NCBI GenBank assembly: GCA_963817375.1
Contig: CAWFOB010000007.1
Span: forward strand, 1 to 64,000
Reading direction: 5' to 3'
Source: JACVRM01 sp963817375
Lineage (GTDB): Bacteria; Actinomycetota; Thermoleophilia; Gaiellales; Gaiellaceae
Length of the DNA: 64,000 nt
Shown here: positions 10,503-18,766 of the stretch, piece by piece
How positions within the stretch are numbered: position 1 is the stretch's first letter
Layout: every line of letters starts with the position of its first letter
The notes under the pieces: model-generated
Databases searched by the model: none
What the model saw: only the letters and a program-made list of their open reading frames with translations
Told to the model about the DNA's origin: nothing
Made by a program: the position numbers and the translations under genes

Positions 10503-11255
10503 TCAGCGCGCCCGCAGGCTTTCAGGATGCTTACGCACGTAGCGGGCGATGCCGCGCCAGTGCCAGAGCGTCCGCCGCGTCAGGAAGCGGCGGTCGGTGA
10601 CGGCGACGTGGCGGTGCGTGACGACGGCGCCGGGCACGTACCAGCGCTCCCAGCCCGCGTGCGCGGCGCGGTAGCAGAGGTCGATGTCCTCGCCGTACAG
10701 GCGGAAGCCCTCGTCGAAGCCGCCGAGCTCGTCGAGCATCGCGCGCCGCAGGAGCAGGAAGCCGCCGAGCATCCAGTCGGCCTCGACCGGCTCCGCCGGC
10801 CGCTCGTCGAGGTTGTAGTGGCGGTGCTGGTGCGTGTACGGGTCGACGAGGAGACGCAGCGGCGTGCGGCGGACGAGCGTGCCCGCCGACGGTCGGGAAG
10901 CGCCGCCGGGACGGCTGCCATTCGCCGTCCGGGTAGCGCATCTGCGGGCCGACGACGCCGGCGCGCGGGTGCTCGCCGGCGAACGCGGTGAGGATCGCGA
11001 CGGCATCCGGGGCCGGCTCGGTGTCCGGGTTCGCGACGATGACGAGCGGGGCGCTCGTCTCGCGGACGCCGCGGTTGGCGTTGGCGGCGTAGCCGAGCGG
11101 GCGCTCGTTGCGGATGAGCCGTGCCCGGCACGTCGAGCTCGCGGCCGAGGTTGGAGATGACGACGAGCTCGTCCACCTGCGGCGCGAGCGCGCGCGACGC
11201 ACGCGTCCAGCTCGGGCCGCGGCTCGTGGACGACGACGACGCCCGCGACCGTCAC
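10503..11255 (-). CDS. GT2 rhamnosyltransferase-like glycosyltransferase (frameshifted)
   Basis: About 249 residues of the WcaA/rhamnosyltransferase-like GT2 group. Seen: VAGVVVVHEPRPELDACV, PLGYAANANRGVRET, VIVANPDTEPAPDAV, DWMLGGFLLLRRAMLDEL and the acceptor-base region FRLYGEDIDLCYRAAHAGW. The start is the GTG overlapping the upstream TGA at 11252-11255. Three insertions (near 10891, 11120, 11198) split it. The 3' 330 bases are clean. Donor sugar not determined. Confidence 0.8.
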   Translation of the reverse strand: MTVAGVVVVHEPRPELDACVARARAAGGRARRHLQPRPRARRAGHGSSATSARSATPPTPTAASARRAPRSSSSRTRTPSRPRMPSRSSPRSPASTRAPASSARRCATRTANGSRPGGASRPSAGTLVRRTPLRLLVDPYTHQHRHYNLDERPAEPVEADWMLGGFLLLRRAMLDELGGFDEGFRLYGEDIDLCYRAAHAGWERWYVPGAVVTHRHVAVTDRRFLTRRTLWHWRGIARYVRKHPESLRAR

Positions 11256-12303
11256 AGGAGCTTGCGGTACACGTCGAGCGTCAGCCGCGCGGTCTCCGCC
11301 CACGTGTAGCGCCGGGCACGCTCGAGCCCGGCGGCGACGAGCCGCTCGCGGTCGGCGAGCGCCCGCTCGATCCCGCCGGCGAGCGCGACCGGGTTGCCCG
11401 GCTCGACGACGACCGCCGCGTCGCCGGCCACCTCTGTCGTCGCACCGGCCGCGGTGGTCACGACCGGCGTGCCCGAGGCCATGGCCTCGACGATCGGCAG
11501 GCCGAAGCCCTCGTAGCGCGACGGGAACACGAGGCAGCGGGCACCGCGATAGAGCGCGGCGAGCTCGTCCTTGGCGACGTGCCCGCGCAGGTCGACGCGC
11601 GTCGTCAGGCCGAGCTCGACGGCTCGCTCCTGGACGCTGCGCACCGAGGCCCTTGTCGGGCCCGATCATCACCAGCCGCAGGTCGCCCGGGACGAGCGCG
11701 AGCGCCTCGACGGCGGCGAGCGGGTCCTTGCGCGCGTGCAGCGCCCCGACGAAGACGTGCGTACGGGCTGCCGTTCGGCGACGCCCCGCCCGGGTGGAAG
11801 GCCGGGTCGACGCCGTACGGCGTGAGCACGACCTTCCCGGAGGGGATGCCGTAGTGGGAGGCCAGGTCGGCGCGCGTGTGCTCCGACCCGGTCAGCACCG
11901 CCGCGGCGCGGCGCGCCGAGGGGCGGACGAGCGTCCGGAACATGAGCCGGTCGCGCGCCCCCATGAGCCGCCGGTCGGCCTCGAACGAGAGGTCCTGGAT
12001 GGTGAGCACGGAGCGACCGCGGTAGAGCGGCGGCACGACGTGGAGGAAGTGCGCGAGCGCGGGGCGGAGGCCGCGGAGCAGCCGCGGCAGGCGGACGAGC
12101 ATGCGCGCGACCTGGCTCGTCGCCGGCAGCGCGATCGGCTCGATCCCGGGCGGGACGAGCGCAGGGTCGCGCACGACCGCGGCGAGGCGCAGGTCGGTCG
12201 CGAGGGCCGGGAGCTCGCGGAGCAGGTTCTCGACGTAGGACTCGTCGCCGGTGCGCTGGCGCCCGAGCACGTCGGCATCGATGACGACGAGCGGCGGGGT
12301 CAT
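11252..12303 (-). CDS. GT4 glycosyltransferase (two frameshifts)
   Basis: About 349 residues of the mannosyltransferase-like GT4 family. The N-terminus is VVIDADVLGRQRTGDESYV. The middle is VLTGSEHTRADLASHYGIP and VVLTPYGVDPAFHPGG. The donor site is VFPSRYEGFGLPIVEAMASG with the E-x7-E motif. The ATG at 12303 overlaps the upstream stop (ATGA). Extra bases near 11650 and 11770 interrupt it. It is the third of four consecutive transferases on this strand and closely resembles its two upstream neighbours, which suggests that the three arose by duplication. Confidence 0.85.
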
Positions 12304-13298
12304 GCCGCCGCCTGCTTGTAGACGTCCACCGTCGCGCGCGCGGTGCGCTCCCACGTGAACTGCGCCGCCCGCTCGCGGCCGAGCCGGCCGAGCTCCTCCC
12401 GGCGCTCGACCGCCTCGCGCAGCGCGCCGGCGATCGACTCCGGGTCCGCCGGGTCGCACGTCACCGCCACGCCGGCGGCGAACTCGTCGTACGGCGCGCC
12501 GGCCGGGCAGACCGCCGCGGTGCCGGCCGCCATCGCCTCGAGGACGGGCAGCCCGAAGCCCTCGTAGGCCGATGGGTAGACGAGGCAGCGGGCGCCGCGG
12601 TAGAGCGCGGCCAGCTCCTCGTCGCTCACGCGTCCGAGCCGGCGGACGTGGTCACCGCCGACCTCGACGTCGCCCCAGCCGGCGTCCCCGGCGATGCGCA
12701 GCTCGCACGCCAGTCCCGAGCGCCGGAAGCCGTCGATCAGCGTGGGCAGGTTCTTGCGCGGCTCGAGCGTCGCGACGGCGAGCACGTACTCGCCCTCCGC
12801 CGCCGGGCCGTCACCCGTGAACGGCGGCCCGACGCCCTGATGCACCACGTGAACGTGGTTGTCAGGCACGTCGACCAGCGAGCGCAGCTCGCGCCGCTGG
12901 AAGGCCGACACGGTGATGACCGCGGCCGCCGACCGGACGATGCGCGGCAGCGTCGCCGACGTATACCGGCGCGTCCAGGCGTTGAAGGCCTCCGGGTGGC
13001 GGAGCGGGGCGACGTCGTGGACGGTCACGACGACAGGCACGCGGGAGTGGAGTGGCGCGCGGATGGACGGGCAGTGCAGGACGTCGACGTGGGCGCGTCC
13101 GGCCGCGAGCGGCAGCACGGCGGGGTACCAGACGGTGTCGCGGGCGAGCTTCGCGAGCCGGCCGCCCCCGTCGAAGCAGAAGCGGCGGACATCGACGTCG
13201 TCGAGCTTCTCGAGCTCAGCGAGCAAATTGACCACGTACCGCGCCGTGCCCGCGCGGGTGAGCGCGAGGGGCGAGACGTCGATTCCGCTCCGCAGCAC
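12300..13298 (-). CDS. GT4 glycosyltransferase
   Basis: Intact protein of 332 residues. The N-terminus LRSGIDVSPLALTRAGTARY is the GT4 glycine loop region. VVTVHDVAPLRHPEAFNAW and VLAVATLEPRKNLPTLIDGF are typical of mannosyltransferase-B-like enzymes. The donor motif is VYPSAYEGFGLPVLEAMAAG. The start GTG at 13298 is 12 bases after the previous stop. It overlaps the next gene by ATGA. Cytoplasmic enzyme of polysaccharide repeat synthesis, linkage unknown. Confidence 0.9.
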   Translation of the reverse strand: MLRSGIDVSPLALTRAGTARYVVNLLAELEKLDDVDVRRFCFDGGGRLAKLARDTVWYPAVLPLAAGRAHVDVLHCPSIRAPLHSRVPVVVTVHDVAPLRHPEAFNAWTRRYTSATLPRIVRSAAAVITVSAFQRRELRSLVDVPDNHVHVVHQGVGPPFTGDGPAAEGEYVLAVATLEPRKNLPTLIDGFRRSGLACELRIAGDAGWGDVEVGGDHVRRLGRVSDEELAALYRGARCLVYPSAYEGFGLPVLEAMAAGTAAVCPAGAPYDEFAAGVAVTCDPADPESIAGALREAVERREELGRLGRERAAQFTWERTARATVDVYKQAAA

Positions 13299-13310
13299 GC
13301 CGGCAGTGTC

Positions 13311-14384
13311 TCAGAGCACCGAGCGATATCCGGCGAGCACGGCCTCGCCGCAGGCGCGCCGCGTGAAACGCGCCGCGTGGGCCAGCCCCGGCTCGCGCAG
13401 CTCGTCGCGACGGGCGATCGCCTGCTCGATCGCGTCCGCGAACGCCTCGGGCGCGTCGGCGTCGGCGCGCAGTGCGACCCCGCCGGCCGCCTCGTCGAGC
13501 GACGGGTGGCTGGAGCAGATCGCGGGCGTGCCGCAGGCCATCGCCTCGACCACCGGGATGCCGAAGCCCTCGAAGCGCGACGGGTAGACGAACGCCGCGG
13601 CACCGCGGTAGAGCGGAGGCAGCGCCTCGGCGGACACGTAGCCGAGCCGGCGGATGCCCGGCTCGTCCTGAACCTGGTCGCCCCAGCCGCCCTGGCCGAC
13701 GAGCGCGAGCTCGAGCTCCGAGCCGCGGCTACGCAGGATGCGGATCGCCTCGACGGCGGCGCCGAGGTTCTTGCGCGGCTCGTCGGTCGCGACCGAGAGC
13801 ACGTACGGCGTGTCCAGCTCTGCGGCAGGACCGTCGGCGCTGAAGGCCGGATCGAGGCCCGGGTAGGCGACACGGAGCCGCTCGCGCGGGATGCCGAGCC
13901 GCTCGTGCACGTCCGTTGCCGTGTACTCGGCGTTGCAGAAGATCACGTCGCACTCGCGCGCGGCATGACGGTCGCGGCGCCCGTGCATGCGCCGCGTGAG
14001 TGGCGCGACCCACTCGGGGAAGCGCTCGGGGACGAGGTCGTGCACGGTCGTCGTGCGAACGCCGCGCCGCTGGCGCGGCTGCATCCATTCCGAGAAGTGG
14101 AAGACGTCGAGGTCGCCGGCGAGCGCCTCGATCGGCGGCCGGCCGATCTGCGTCCAGAGCGTTCGCCACGTGTGCGCGGACGGCGGGACGGTGCGGATGC
14201 GGCGCTCGACGGGGACGCCCTCGAGCACCTCGTCGAGCACGCGGCGGCGCCTGGGGCCGACGATCGTCGTCGCGACGACGGTGTCGCCGCCGGCCTCGGC
14301 GAGGCCGTGCAGCATCCCCAGCCAGTAGTGGCCGATGCCCGTCGGGCGGAGCGCGAGCGGGGTGACGTCGACGACGATGCGCAA
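13311..14384 (-). CDS. GT4 glycosyltransferase, first gene of the minus-strand operon
   Basis: Intact, 357 residues, TTG start at 14384 (RIVVDVTPLALRPTGIGHYW). TTTVHDLVPERFPEWVAPL, YVLSVATDEPRKNLGAAVEA and the donor site VYPSRFEGFGIPVVEAMACG identify the GT4 fold. It starts an eight-gene run down to 6073 with overlaps or gaps of at most 14 bases. The divergent ABC permease begins 22 bases away, so both directions probably share a short promoter region. Confidence 0.9.
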   Translation of the reverse strand: MRIVVDVTPLALRPTGIGHYWLGMLHGLAEAGGDTVVATTIVGPRRRRVLDEVLEGVPVERRIRTVPPSAHTWRTLWTQIGRPPIEALAGDLDVFHFSEWMQPRQRRGVRTTTVHDLVPERFPEWVAPLTRRMHGRRDRHAARECDVIFCNAEYTATDVHERLGIPRERLRVAYPGLDPAFSADGPAAELDTPYVLSVATDEPRKNLGAAVEAIRILRSRGSELELALVGQGGWGDQVQDEPGIRRLGYVSAEALPPLYRGAAAFVYPSRFEGFGIPVVEAMACGTPAICSSHPSLDEAAGGVALRADADAPEAFADAIEQAIARRDELREPGLAHAARFTRRACGEAVLAGYRSVL

Positions 14385-14406
14385 GCCGGACGGCAGACTA
14401 CGGCCG

Positions 14407-15210
14407 GTGAGCGTCTACACCGACCTCCTCCGCTACTGGGATCTCTTCCGCGACCTGTTCCGGCGCGACCTGCGCATCCGCTACCGCGGCTCGGTGCTCG
14501 GCGTCGCCTGGTCGCTCGTGAACCCGCTGGTCCTCATGGGCGTCTACACGCTGCTCTTCGGCGTCCTGCTCCCCGTGCCGGCGAACGCGGGGATCAAGCA
14601 CTTCGCGCTCTTCGTCCTCACCGGGCTGGTCGTCTGGGTCTTCTTCCAGGCGTCCGTCCAGACGGCGACCGGGAGTCTCGTCGGTCACGCGTCGCTGGTG
14701 AAGCAGGTGCGCTTCCCCCGGCAGCTGCTGCCGCTCTCGGTCGTGGCGACCAACCTGGTCACGCTCGCAGCGATGCTGATCGTGGTGCTGCCGTTCGCGC
14801 TCTGGCTGATCCCGGACACGCGCAAGACCTTCTGGGCGGCGGCGTTCCCGCTCGTCGCGCTGGTCGCCTTCGTCTCGGGGCTCGCGATCATCCTCGCCTG
14901 CGCGAACGCGCTCTTCCGGGACGTCGAGCACCTGGTGGCGGCGATCCTGCTGCCGCTCTTCCTGCTGACGCCGATCTTCTACTCGTGGGGCTCGCTGCCG
15001 GGGCTCTCGAGTCACCCCTTCGTGGCCGACCTCGTCTACTACGGCAACCCGCTCGTGCCGATGGTGGAGGCGATCCGCGCCCCGCTCTTCTTCGGCGACA
15101 TGCCGCCCGCGGGCGCGCTGCTCTACGTGTCCGCCGTGGCCGCCGTCTGCCTCGTGCTCGCCACGTACGTGTTCAGGCGGGTCGACGACCGCCTGGTCGC
15201 AGAGCTGTAG
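14407..15210 (+). CDS. Polysaccharide ABC exporter permease (Wzm-like)
   Basis: ABC-2 type membrane subunit of 267 residues. The cytoplasmic N-terminus YWDLFRDLFRRDLRIRYRGS and the following LGVAWSLVNPLVLMGVY are the hallmark of Wzm/RfbD/TagG permeases. Six hydrophobic segments follow. It would carry a lipid-linked glycan across the membrane with the ATPase at 17131-18357. I chose the GTG at 14407; an in-frame ATG at 14377 would run into the divergent start. Its 3' end overlaps the convergent gene by 38 bases. Confidence 0.9.
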   Translation: MSVYTDLLRYWDLFRDLFRRDLRIRYRGSVLGVAWSLVNPLVLMGVYTLLFGVLLPVPANAGIKHFALFVLTGLVVWVFFQASVQTATGSLVGHASLVKQVRFPRQLLPLSVVATNLVTLAAMLIVVLPFALWLIPDTRKTFWAAAFPLVALVAFVSGLAIILACANALFRDVEHLVAAILLPLFLLTPIFYSWGSLPGLSSHPFVADLVYYGNPLVPMVEAIRAPLFFGDMPPAGALLYVSAVAAVCLVLATYVFRRVDDRLVAEL

Positions 15211-16048
15211 CGTCGACCGCCACGCGAATGCGGCCGTCGCAGAGCGCCGGCTCGTCCAGCAGGGCGGGGTCGAAGGCCGGGAGGCCGGTGACCGGCTCGT
15301 GCCACGGCGGCGCGTCGACGTGCTCGGCGACGAGCGACGGGCAGACGAGCGGCCGGCGCCAGCCAGGCGAGCGGCCGAACTCGCGTGTCCACGGTTCGAG
15401 CTCTCTGGCCACGCGGCGGCGGTCGCGCCAGCTGCCCTCGAGGTCGAACCCCGCCGGCCACGGCGGCGAAGCCCTCGGCGTGCGCGTCGAGCAGGCGCCG
15501 GCTCCAGTCGGGCGCCGGCAGGCACCCGGGGACGATGTAGGCGACGGCGTCGGGTTCGTCGTCGACGAGCGCCTCCTCCTGCGCCGCGAGCGCGCGCTCG
15601 GTCTCGCTGCGCGCAGCGTCCGAGCCGTCGCCGACGACGACGTGCAGGCGCCGCCGCGTGATGCGCGGCACGACGTCGGCGTCGAGCTCGAGCCGGGTGT
15701 TGCCGATGTCGGCGAACCAGTAGCGGTCCTCGTTCACGAGGTCGAAGGCGAGCCGGTAGCGGCCCGGCGGGATCGGAGCGCGGACCGGCAGCTCGACCAT
15801 GCGCCGCTCGCCGGGCGGCACGCTCGAGCGGCGATGCCGTGCGCGCCCCAGACGATCGGGTTGCCGAGCGGGTCGAGCCAGTGGTGCGCGGCGTGGATGT
15901 CCCGCCGCCCCAGCCGGCGGTGCCGGCGTTCTCGAGCTCGATCCGCGCGGTCGGAGCGCGCCGCGCGCGCGGCTCGGAAGCTCGTAGCCGAGCCAGCGCA
16001 CGGCGAGCGGCCCGGCGGGGACGGAGTGCGGCGGGGCTGGCGTAGCAC
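15173..16048 (-). CDS. Uncharacterised polysaccharide-locus protein (frameshifted)
   Basis: About 288 residues after repair; no family assigned. The first half looks like a beta-sandwich with AVRWLGYELPSRARG, IELENAGTAGWGG, HWLDPLGNPIVWG and RRMVELPVRAPIPPGRYRLA, similar in style to carbohydrate-binding domains of O-antigen exporters. The second half (VVVGDGSDAARSETERALAA, then VPGCLPAPDWSRRLLDAHAE) resembles part of a GT2 domain. Insertions near 15452, 15815, 15900, 15945 and 15960 are needed, and a GTG at 16048 is the probable start. It sits between the exporter permease and hemE on the opposite strand. Confidence 0.5.
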
Positions 16049-16053
16049 CGGAC

Positions 16054-16059
16054 TAGTCT
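16054..16059 (+). promoter_or_regulatory. Probable -10 box of hemE (leaderless)
   Basis: TAGTCT followed by six bases and the GTG start of hemE. The same hexamer and spacing precede cofC (20403-20408). No Shine-Dalgarno sequence fits in between, so transcription probably begins at or next to the start codon. Confidence 0.5.
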
Positions 16060-16065
16060 AGGAAC

Positions 16066-17112
16066 GTGACCGCCGCGCCACTCCTCGTCCGAGCCGGCCG
16101 GCGCGAGCCCGTCGAGCGGACGCCGGTCTGGTTCATGCGGCAGGCGGGCCGCTCGCTGCCCGAGTACCGCGCGGTGCGCGAGCGCTTCACGCTCTTCGAG
16201 ATCTGCCGGCAGCCCGAGCTCTGCGCCGAGGTGACGCTGCAGCCGGTGCGCCGCCACGGCGTCGACGCGGCGGTGCTCTTCGCGGACATCATGCTGCCCG
16301 TCCTCGGCATGGGCGTCGACGTCGAGCTGGTCGAGGGCGTCGGCCCGGTCGTCGCGCGAGCCGGTGCGGACGCTCGCCGACGTCGAGCGCGCTCCGCGTC
16401 CCCGAGCCGGAGGAGGCGGTGCCGTTCGTGCTCGAGACCGTCCGGCTCGTCCGCGCGCGAGCTCGACGCCGGAGCAGGCGCGTCGTCGGCTTCTGCGGCG
16501 GCCCGTTCACCGTCGCCGGCTACCTGGTCGAGGGCCGGCCGAGCCGCGACTTCGCGCACGACGAAGGCGCTCATGTACGGCGCGCCCGACGTCTGGCACG
16601 CGCTCATGGAGAAGCTCGCGGAGACGTTCGCGCGCTACGTCGCCGGCGCAGGCGCGAGGCGGGCGCCGACGTGGTCCAGCTCTTCGACTCGTGGGTCGGG
16701 CGCGCTGTCGCGTCGCGGACTACGCGCGAGTTCGTCGCGCGCTACTCGGCGCGGATCCTCGGCGCCGTGGCCGCGCCGACGATCCACTTCGGGACCGGCG
16801 CGACGCACCTGCTGCCGTCGCTGGCCGCGGCCGGCGGCGACGTCATCGGGCTCGACTGGCGCGTCCCGCTCGACGCGGCTGGGAGCGCGTCGGCGACGAC
16901 CGCGGCGTGCAGGGCAACCTCGACCCGGCGCTGCTGCTCGGCCCGTGGGAGCGGGTCGAGGCGGGCGCGCGCGACGATCCTCGAGCGCGCCGCGGGCCGG
17001 CCGGGCCACATCTTCAACCTCGGCCACGGCGTGCTGCCGGCAACCGACCCGGACGTGCTCAGCGCGGCTTGTCGGAGCTCGTCCGGCGGCGACGGTCGAA
17101 GCCCGGGCATAG
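16066..17112 (+). CDS. hemE: Uroporphyrinogen decarboxylase (many frameshifts)
   Basis: Decarboxylates uroporphyrinogen III to coproporphyrinogen III in haem synthesis. The N-terminus has RTPVWFMRQAGRSLPEYRAV, the invariant HemE motif that binds the substrate. Then come LFADIMLPVLGMGVDVE, GFCGGPFTVAGYLVEG, VIGLDWRVPLD and, near the end, GHIFNLGHGVLP. Restored length is about 345, normal for the family. At least twelve single-base insertions break the frame after 16350 (for example near 16357, 16390, 16458, 16698, 16724 and 16968). It is the only non-glycan enzyme between the two exporter subunits. Confidence 0.9.
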   Translation: MTAAPLLVRAGRREPVERTPVWFMRQAGRSLPEYRAVRERFTLFEICRQPELCAEVTLQPVRRHGVDAAVLFADIMLPVLGMGVDVELVEGVGPVVARAGADARRRRARSASPSRRRRCRSCSRPSGSSARELDAGAGASSASAAARSPSPATWSRAGRAATSRTTKALMYGAPDVWHALMEKLAETFARYVAGAGARRAPTWSSSSTRGSGALSRRGLRASSSRATRRGSSAPWPRRRSTSGPARRTCCRRWPRPAATSSGSTGASRSTRLGARRRRPRRAGQPRPGAAARPVGAGRGGRARRSSSAPRAGRATSSTSATACCRQPTRTCSARLVGARPAATVEARA

Positions 17113-17130
17113 GCCGCTACGCTCCGTCGC

Positions 17131-18357
17131 GTGGAGCGAGGCGCCGTCGCAGCCGAAGACGTCAGCCGCCGGTTCCGCGTCTACCCGCAGGGCCGGTGCG
17201 GACGCTGAAGGAGACGATCGTCGCGCCGCCGCGACGCGGGCGCGCGACGTCTGGGCGGTCCGCGACGTGTCCTTCACGGTCGAGCCGGGCGAGTCGGTCG
17301 GCGCTCGTCGGCCGCAACGGCTCCGGCAAGACGACGCTGCTCGCGGCTGATCGCCGGGATCTTCACGCCGACCGAGGGCACGATCGAGGTCGGCGGGTCG
17401 GTCGGCTCGCCTGCTCGGGCTCGGCGCCGGCTTCCACCCCGACTTCACCGGCCGCGAGAACGTCTACCTGAACGGCTCGCTCCACGGGCTCTCGCGCAGC
17501 GTACGTCCGCGAGCGCATGGACGAGATCGTCGCCTTCTCGGAGCTCGAGCGACTTCATCGACGCTCCCCGTCCGCACGTACTCGTCGGGCATGTACATGC
17601 GGCTCGGATTCGCGGTCGGCGACGCACCTCGAGGCCGACGTGCTGCTGCTCGACGAGGTCTTCGCCGTCGGCGACGAGGCGTTCCAGCGCAAGTGCTTCG
17701 GCAAGATCTTCGAGTTCAAGCAGCGCGGCGGGACGATCTTCTTCGTCTCGCACGACGCGTCGGCGGTCGAGAGCCTCTGCGAGCCGGGCCGCTGCTGCTC
17801 CGCAGCGGACGGCTCGAGCTTCGACGGCCCGACGCGCGACGCGATCACGCGCTACCACGCGCTGCTCGCGGAGGAGCGCGACCCGGAGGAGCGCGGCGCC
17901 GGCCTGCAGGAGTGGGGGAGCGGCGAGCGCGGGTCACGGAGGTGCGCGCTCGAGGACGACGACGGCGAGCAGCGCCACCAGTACCTGGCCGGCGAGCCGC
18001 TGGTGGTGACGCTCACCGTCGACGTCGAGCCGGGCGTGCCGCCGCCGCAGGTCGCGCTCGAGCTGCACCTGGCCGGCGGCGGGCTGGTCGGCCGCGTCGA
18101 CGCAGGACCTCGCCGGCCTCGGCTGGCTCGGCAGCGGCGACGGGCGCATCCGCTTCGAGCTCGACTCGCTGCCCGCTCGCCGACGGGCGCTTCGACGTGG
18201 CCGTCTCGCTGGCCGACACCGAGCGGGCGCACCTGTACCACCGGTCGACTGACGCCGCGAGCTTCGTCGTCTACTCGGCCGAGGGTCGGCTCCGGGCATC
18301 GTCCGGCTCGACGGCCGCTGGTCGCTCGCCGGCGACGCGACCGCGGTGGGCGCATGA
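17131..18357 (+). CDS. Polysaccharide ABC exporter ATPase with C-terminal domain (Wzt-like, frameshifted)
   Basis: ATP-binding subunit of about 405 residues after repair. Walker A is VGRNGSGKTTLL, the signature YSSGMYMRLGFAVA and Walker B DVLLLDEVFAVGD are typical of Wzt/TagH exporters, and FVSHDASAVESLC holds the H-loop. Beyond the ATPase, about 170 residues form an extra domain (YLAGEPLVVTLTVDVEPG, VALELHLAGGGLVGRVD) like the Wzt carbohydrate-binding domain that recognises the glycan end. About a dozen single-base insertions occur at 17180-18310. The GTG at 17131 is preceded by TACGCT at 17118-17123. The stop overlaps the next ATG. Confidence 0.88.
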
Positions 18358-18629
18358 GCGCCAGGACCTGCCCGGACTGGCCCGAGCTGCTCGAGCTCGC
18401 GCCCGACCTCCAGTTCAAGCACTACACGGTCGCCGAGGCGCGGCTGCCGCACGAGGCGCTCATCCTCCTCGAGGGCGTGCTCGCCAACGAGGCGGAGATC
18501 TGCTGCGATCGCGAGCACCACGTCTTCTTCGCGGCCCACACCGACCCGTCGGTCGCGCGCGCCTTGCGCGACACGCACTGGTACGAGGTCGGCGAGTGGT
18601 CGACCACCGGGCCCGGCACCGGCGCGTAG
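18354..18629 (+). CDS. Small hypothetical protein
   Basis: 91 residues, starting with an ATG that overlaps the ATPase stop (ATGA). No family recognised. It is hydrophilic and rich in Glu/His (ICCDREHHVFFAAHTDPSVA), without signal peptide or membrane segment. Translational coupling to the exporter ATPase suggests a linked role. Its TAG (18627-18629) runs directly into the repeat element at 18629. Confidence 0.65.
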   Translation: MSARTCPDWPELLELAPDLQFKHYTVAEARLPHEALILLEGVLANEAEICCDREHHVFFAAHTDPSVARALRDTHWYEVGEWSTTGPGTGA

Positions 18630-18766
18630 GGGCTGTCCCCGCAGGGGGCTGTCCCCAGTGTTCGGGCGATAGCTCGGTTTTCGGCCCGACGTTTCGGCCG
18701 AGGCTGGGCACTGTCCCAATACCCCACGAGGGACAGCCCCCGCTTAGGCGGGGACAGCACCTGTCC
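18629..18766. repeat. Interspersed GGGGACAG-ended repeat, copy 1
   Basis: Intergenic element of about 138 bases. Each end carries two short copies of GGGGACAG or its complement, arranged as inverted repeats: GGGGCTGTCCCC at 18629 and GGCGGGGACAGC near 18747. The core includes TCGGGCGATAGCTCGGTTTT. The copy at 44268-44399 matches in the ends but carries the core in the opposite orientation. A half copy lies at 37658-37690. The right end encodes the last codons and TAA stop of the minus-strand PHP gene. It looks like a non-coding mobile (REP/MITE-like) element. Confidence 0.7.

Noticed and set aside
12648..16061. A 1137-codon plus-strand frame opposite the GT4 genes
   Set aside because: The minus strand carries clear glycosyltransferase motifs throughout; the long frame has no recognisable domain.
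14398..16257. A 619-codon minus-strand frame opposite the ABC permease
   Set aside because: The plus strand encodes an obvious Wzm-like permease; the minus frame is a charge-rich shadow and only its part above 15900 touches a real gene.
16066..18357. Programmed frameshifting as the reason for the broken hemE and exporter genes
   Set aside because: A dozen shifts per gene without slippery sites or pause structures, in a housekeeping gene, fits sequencing or consensus error much better.
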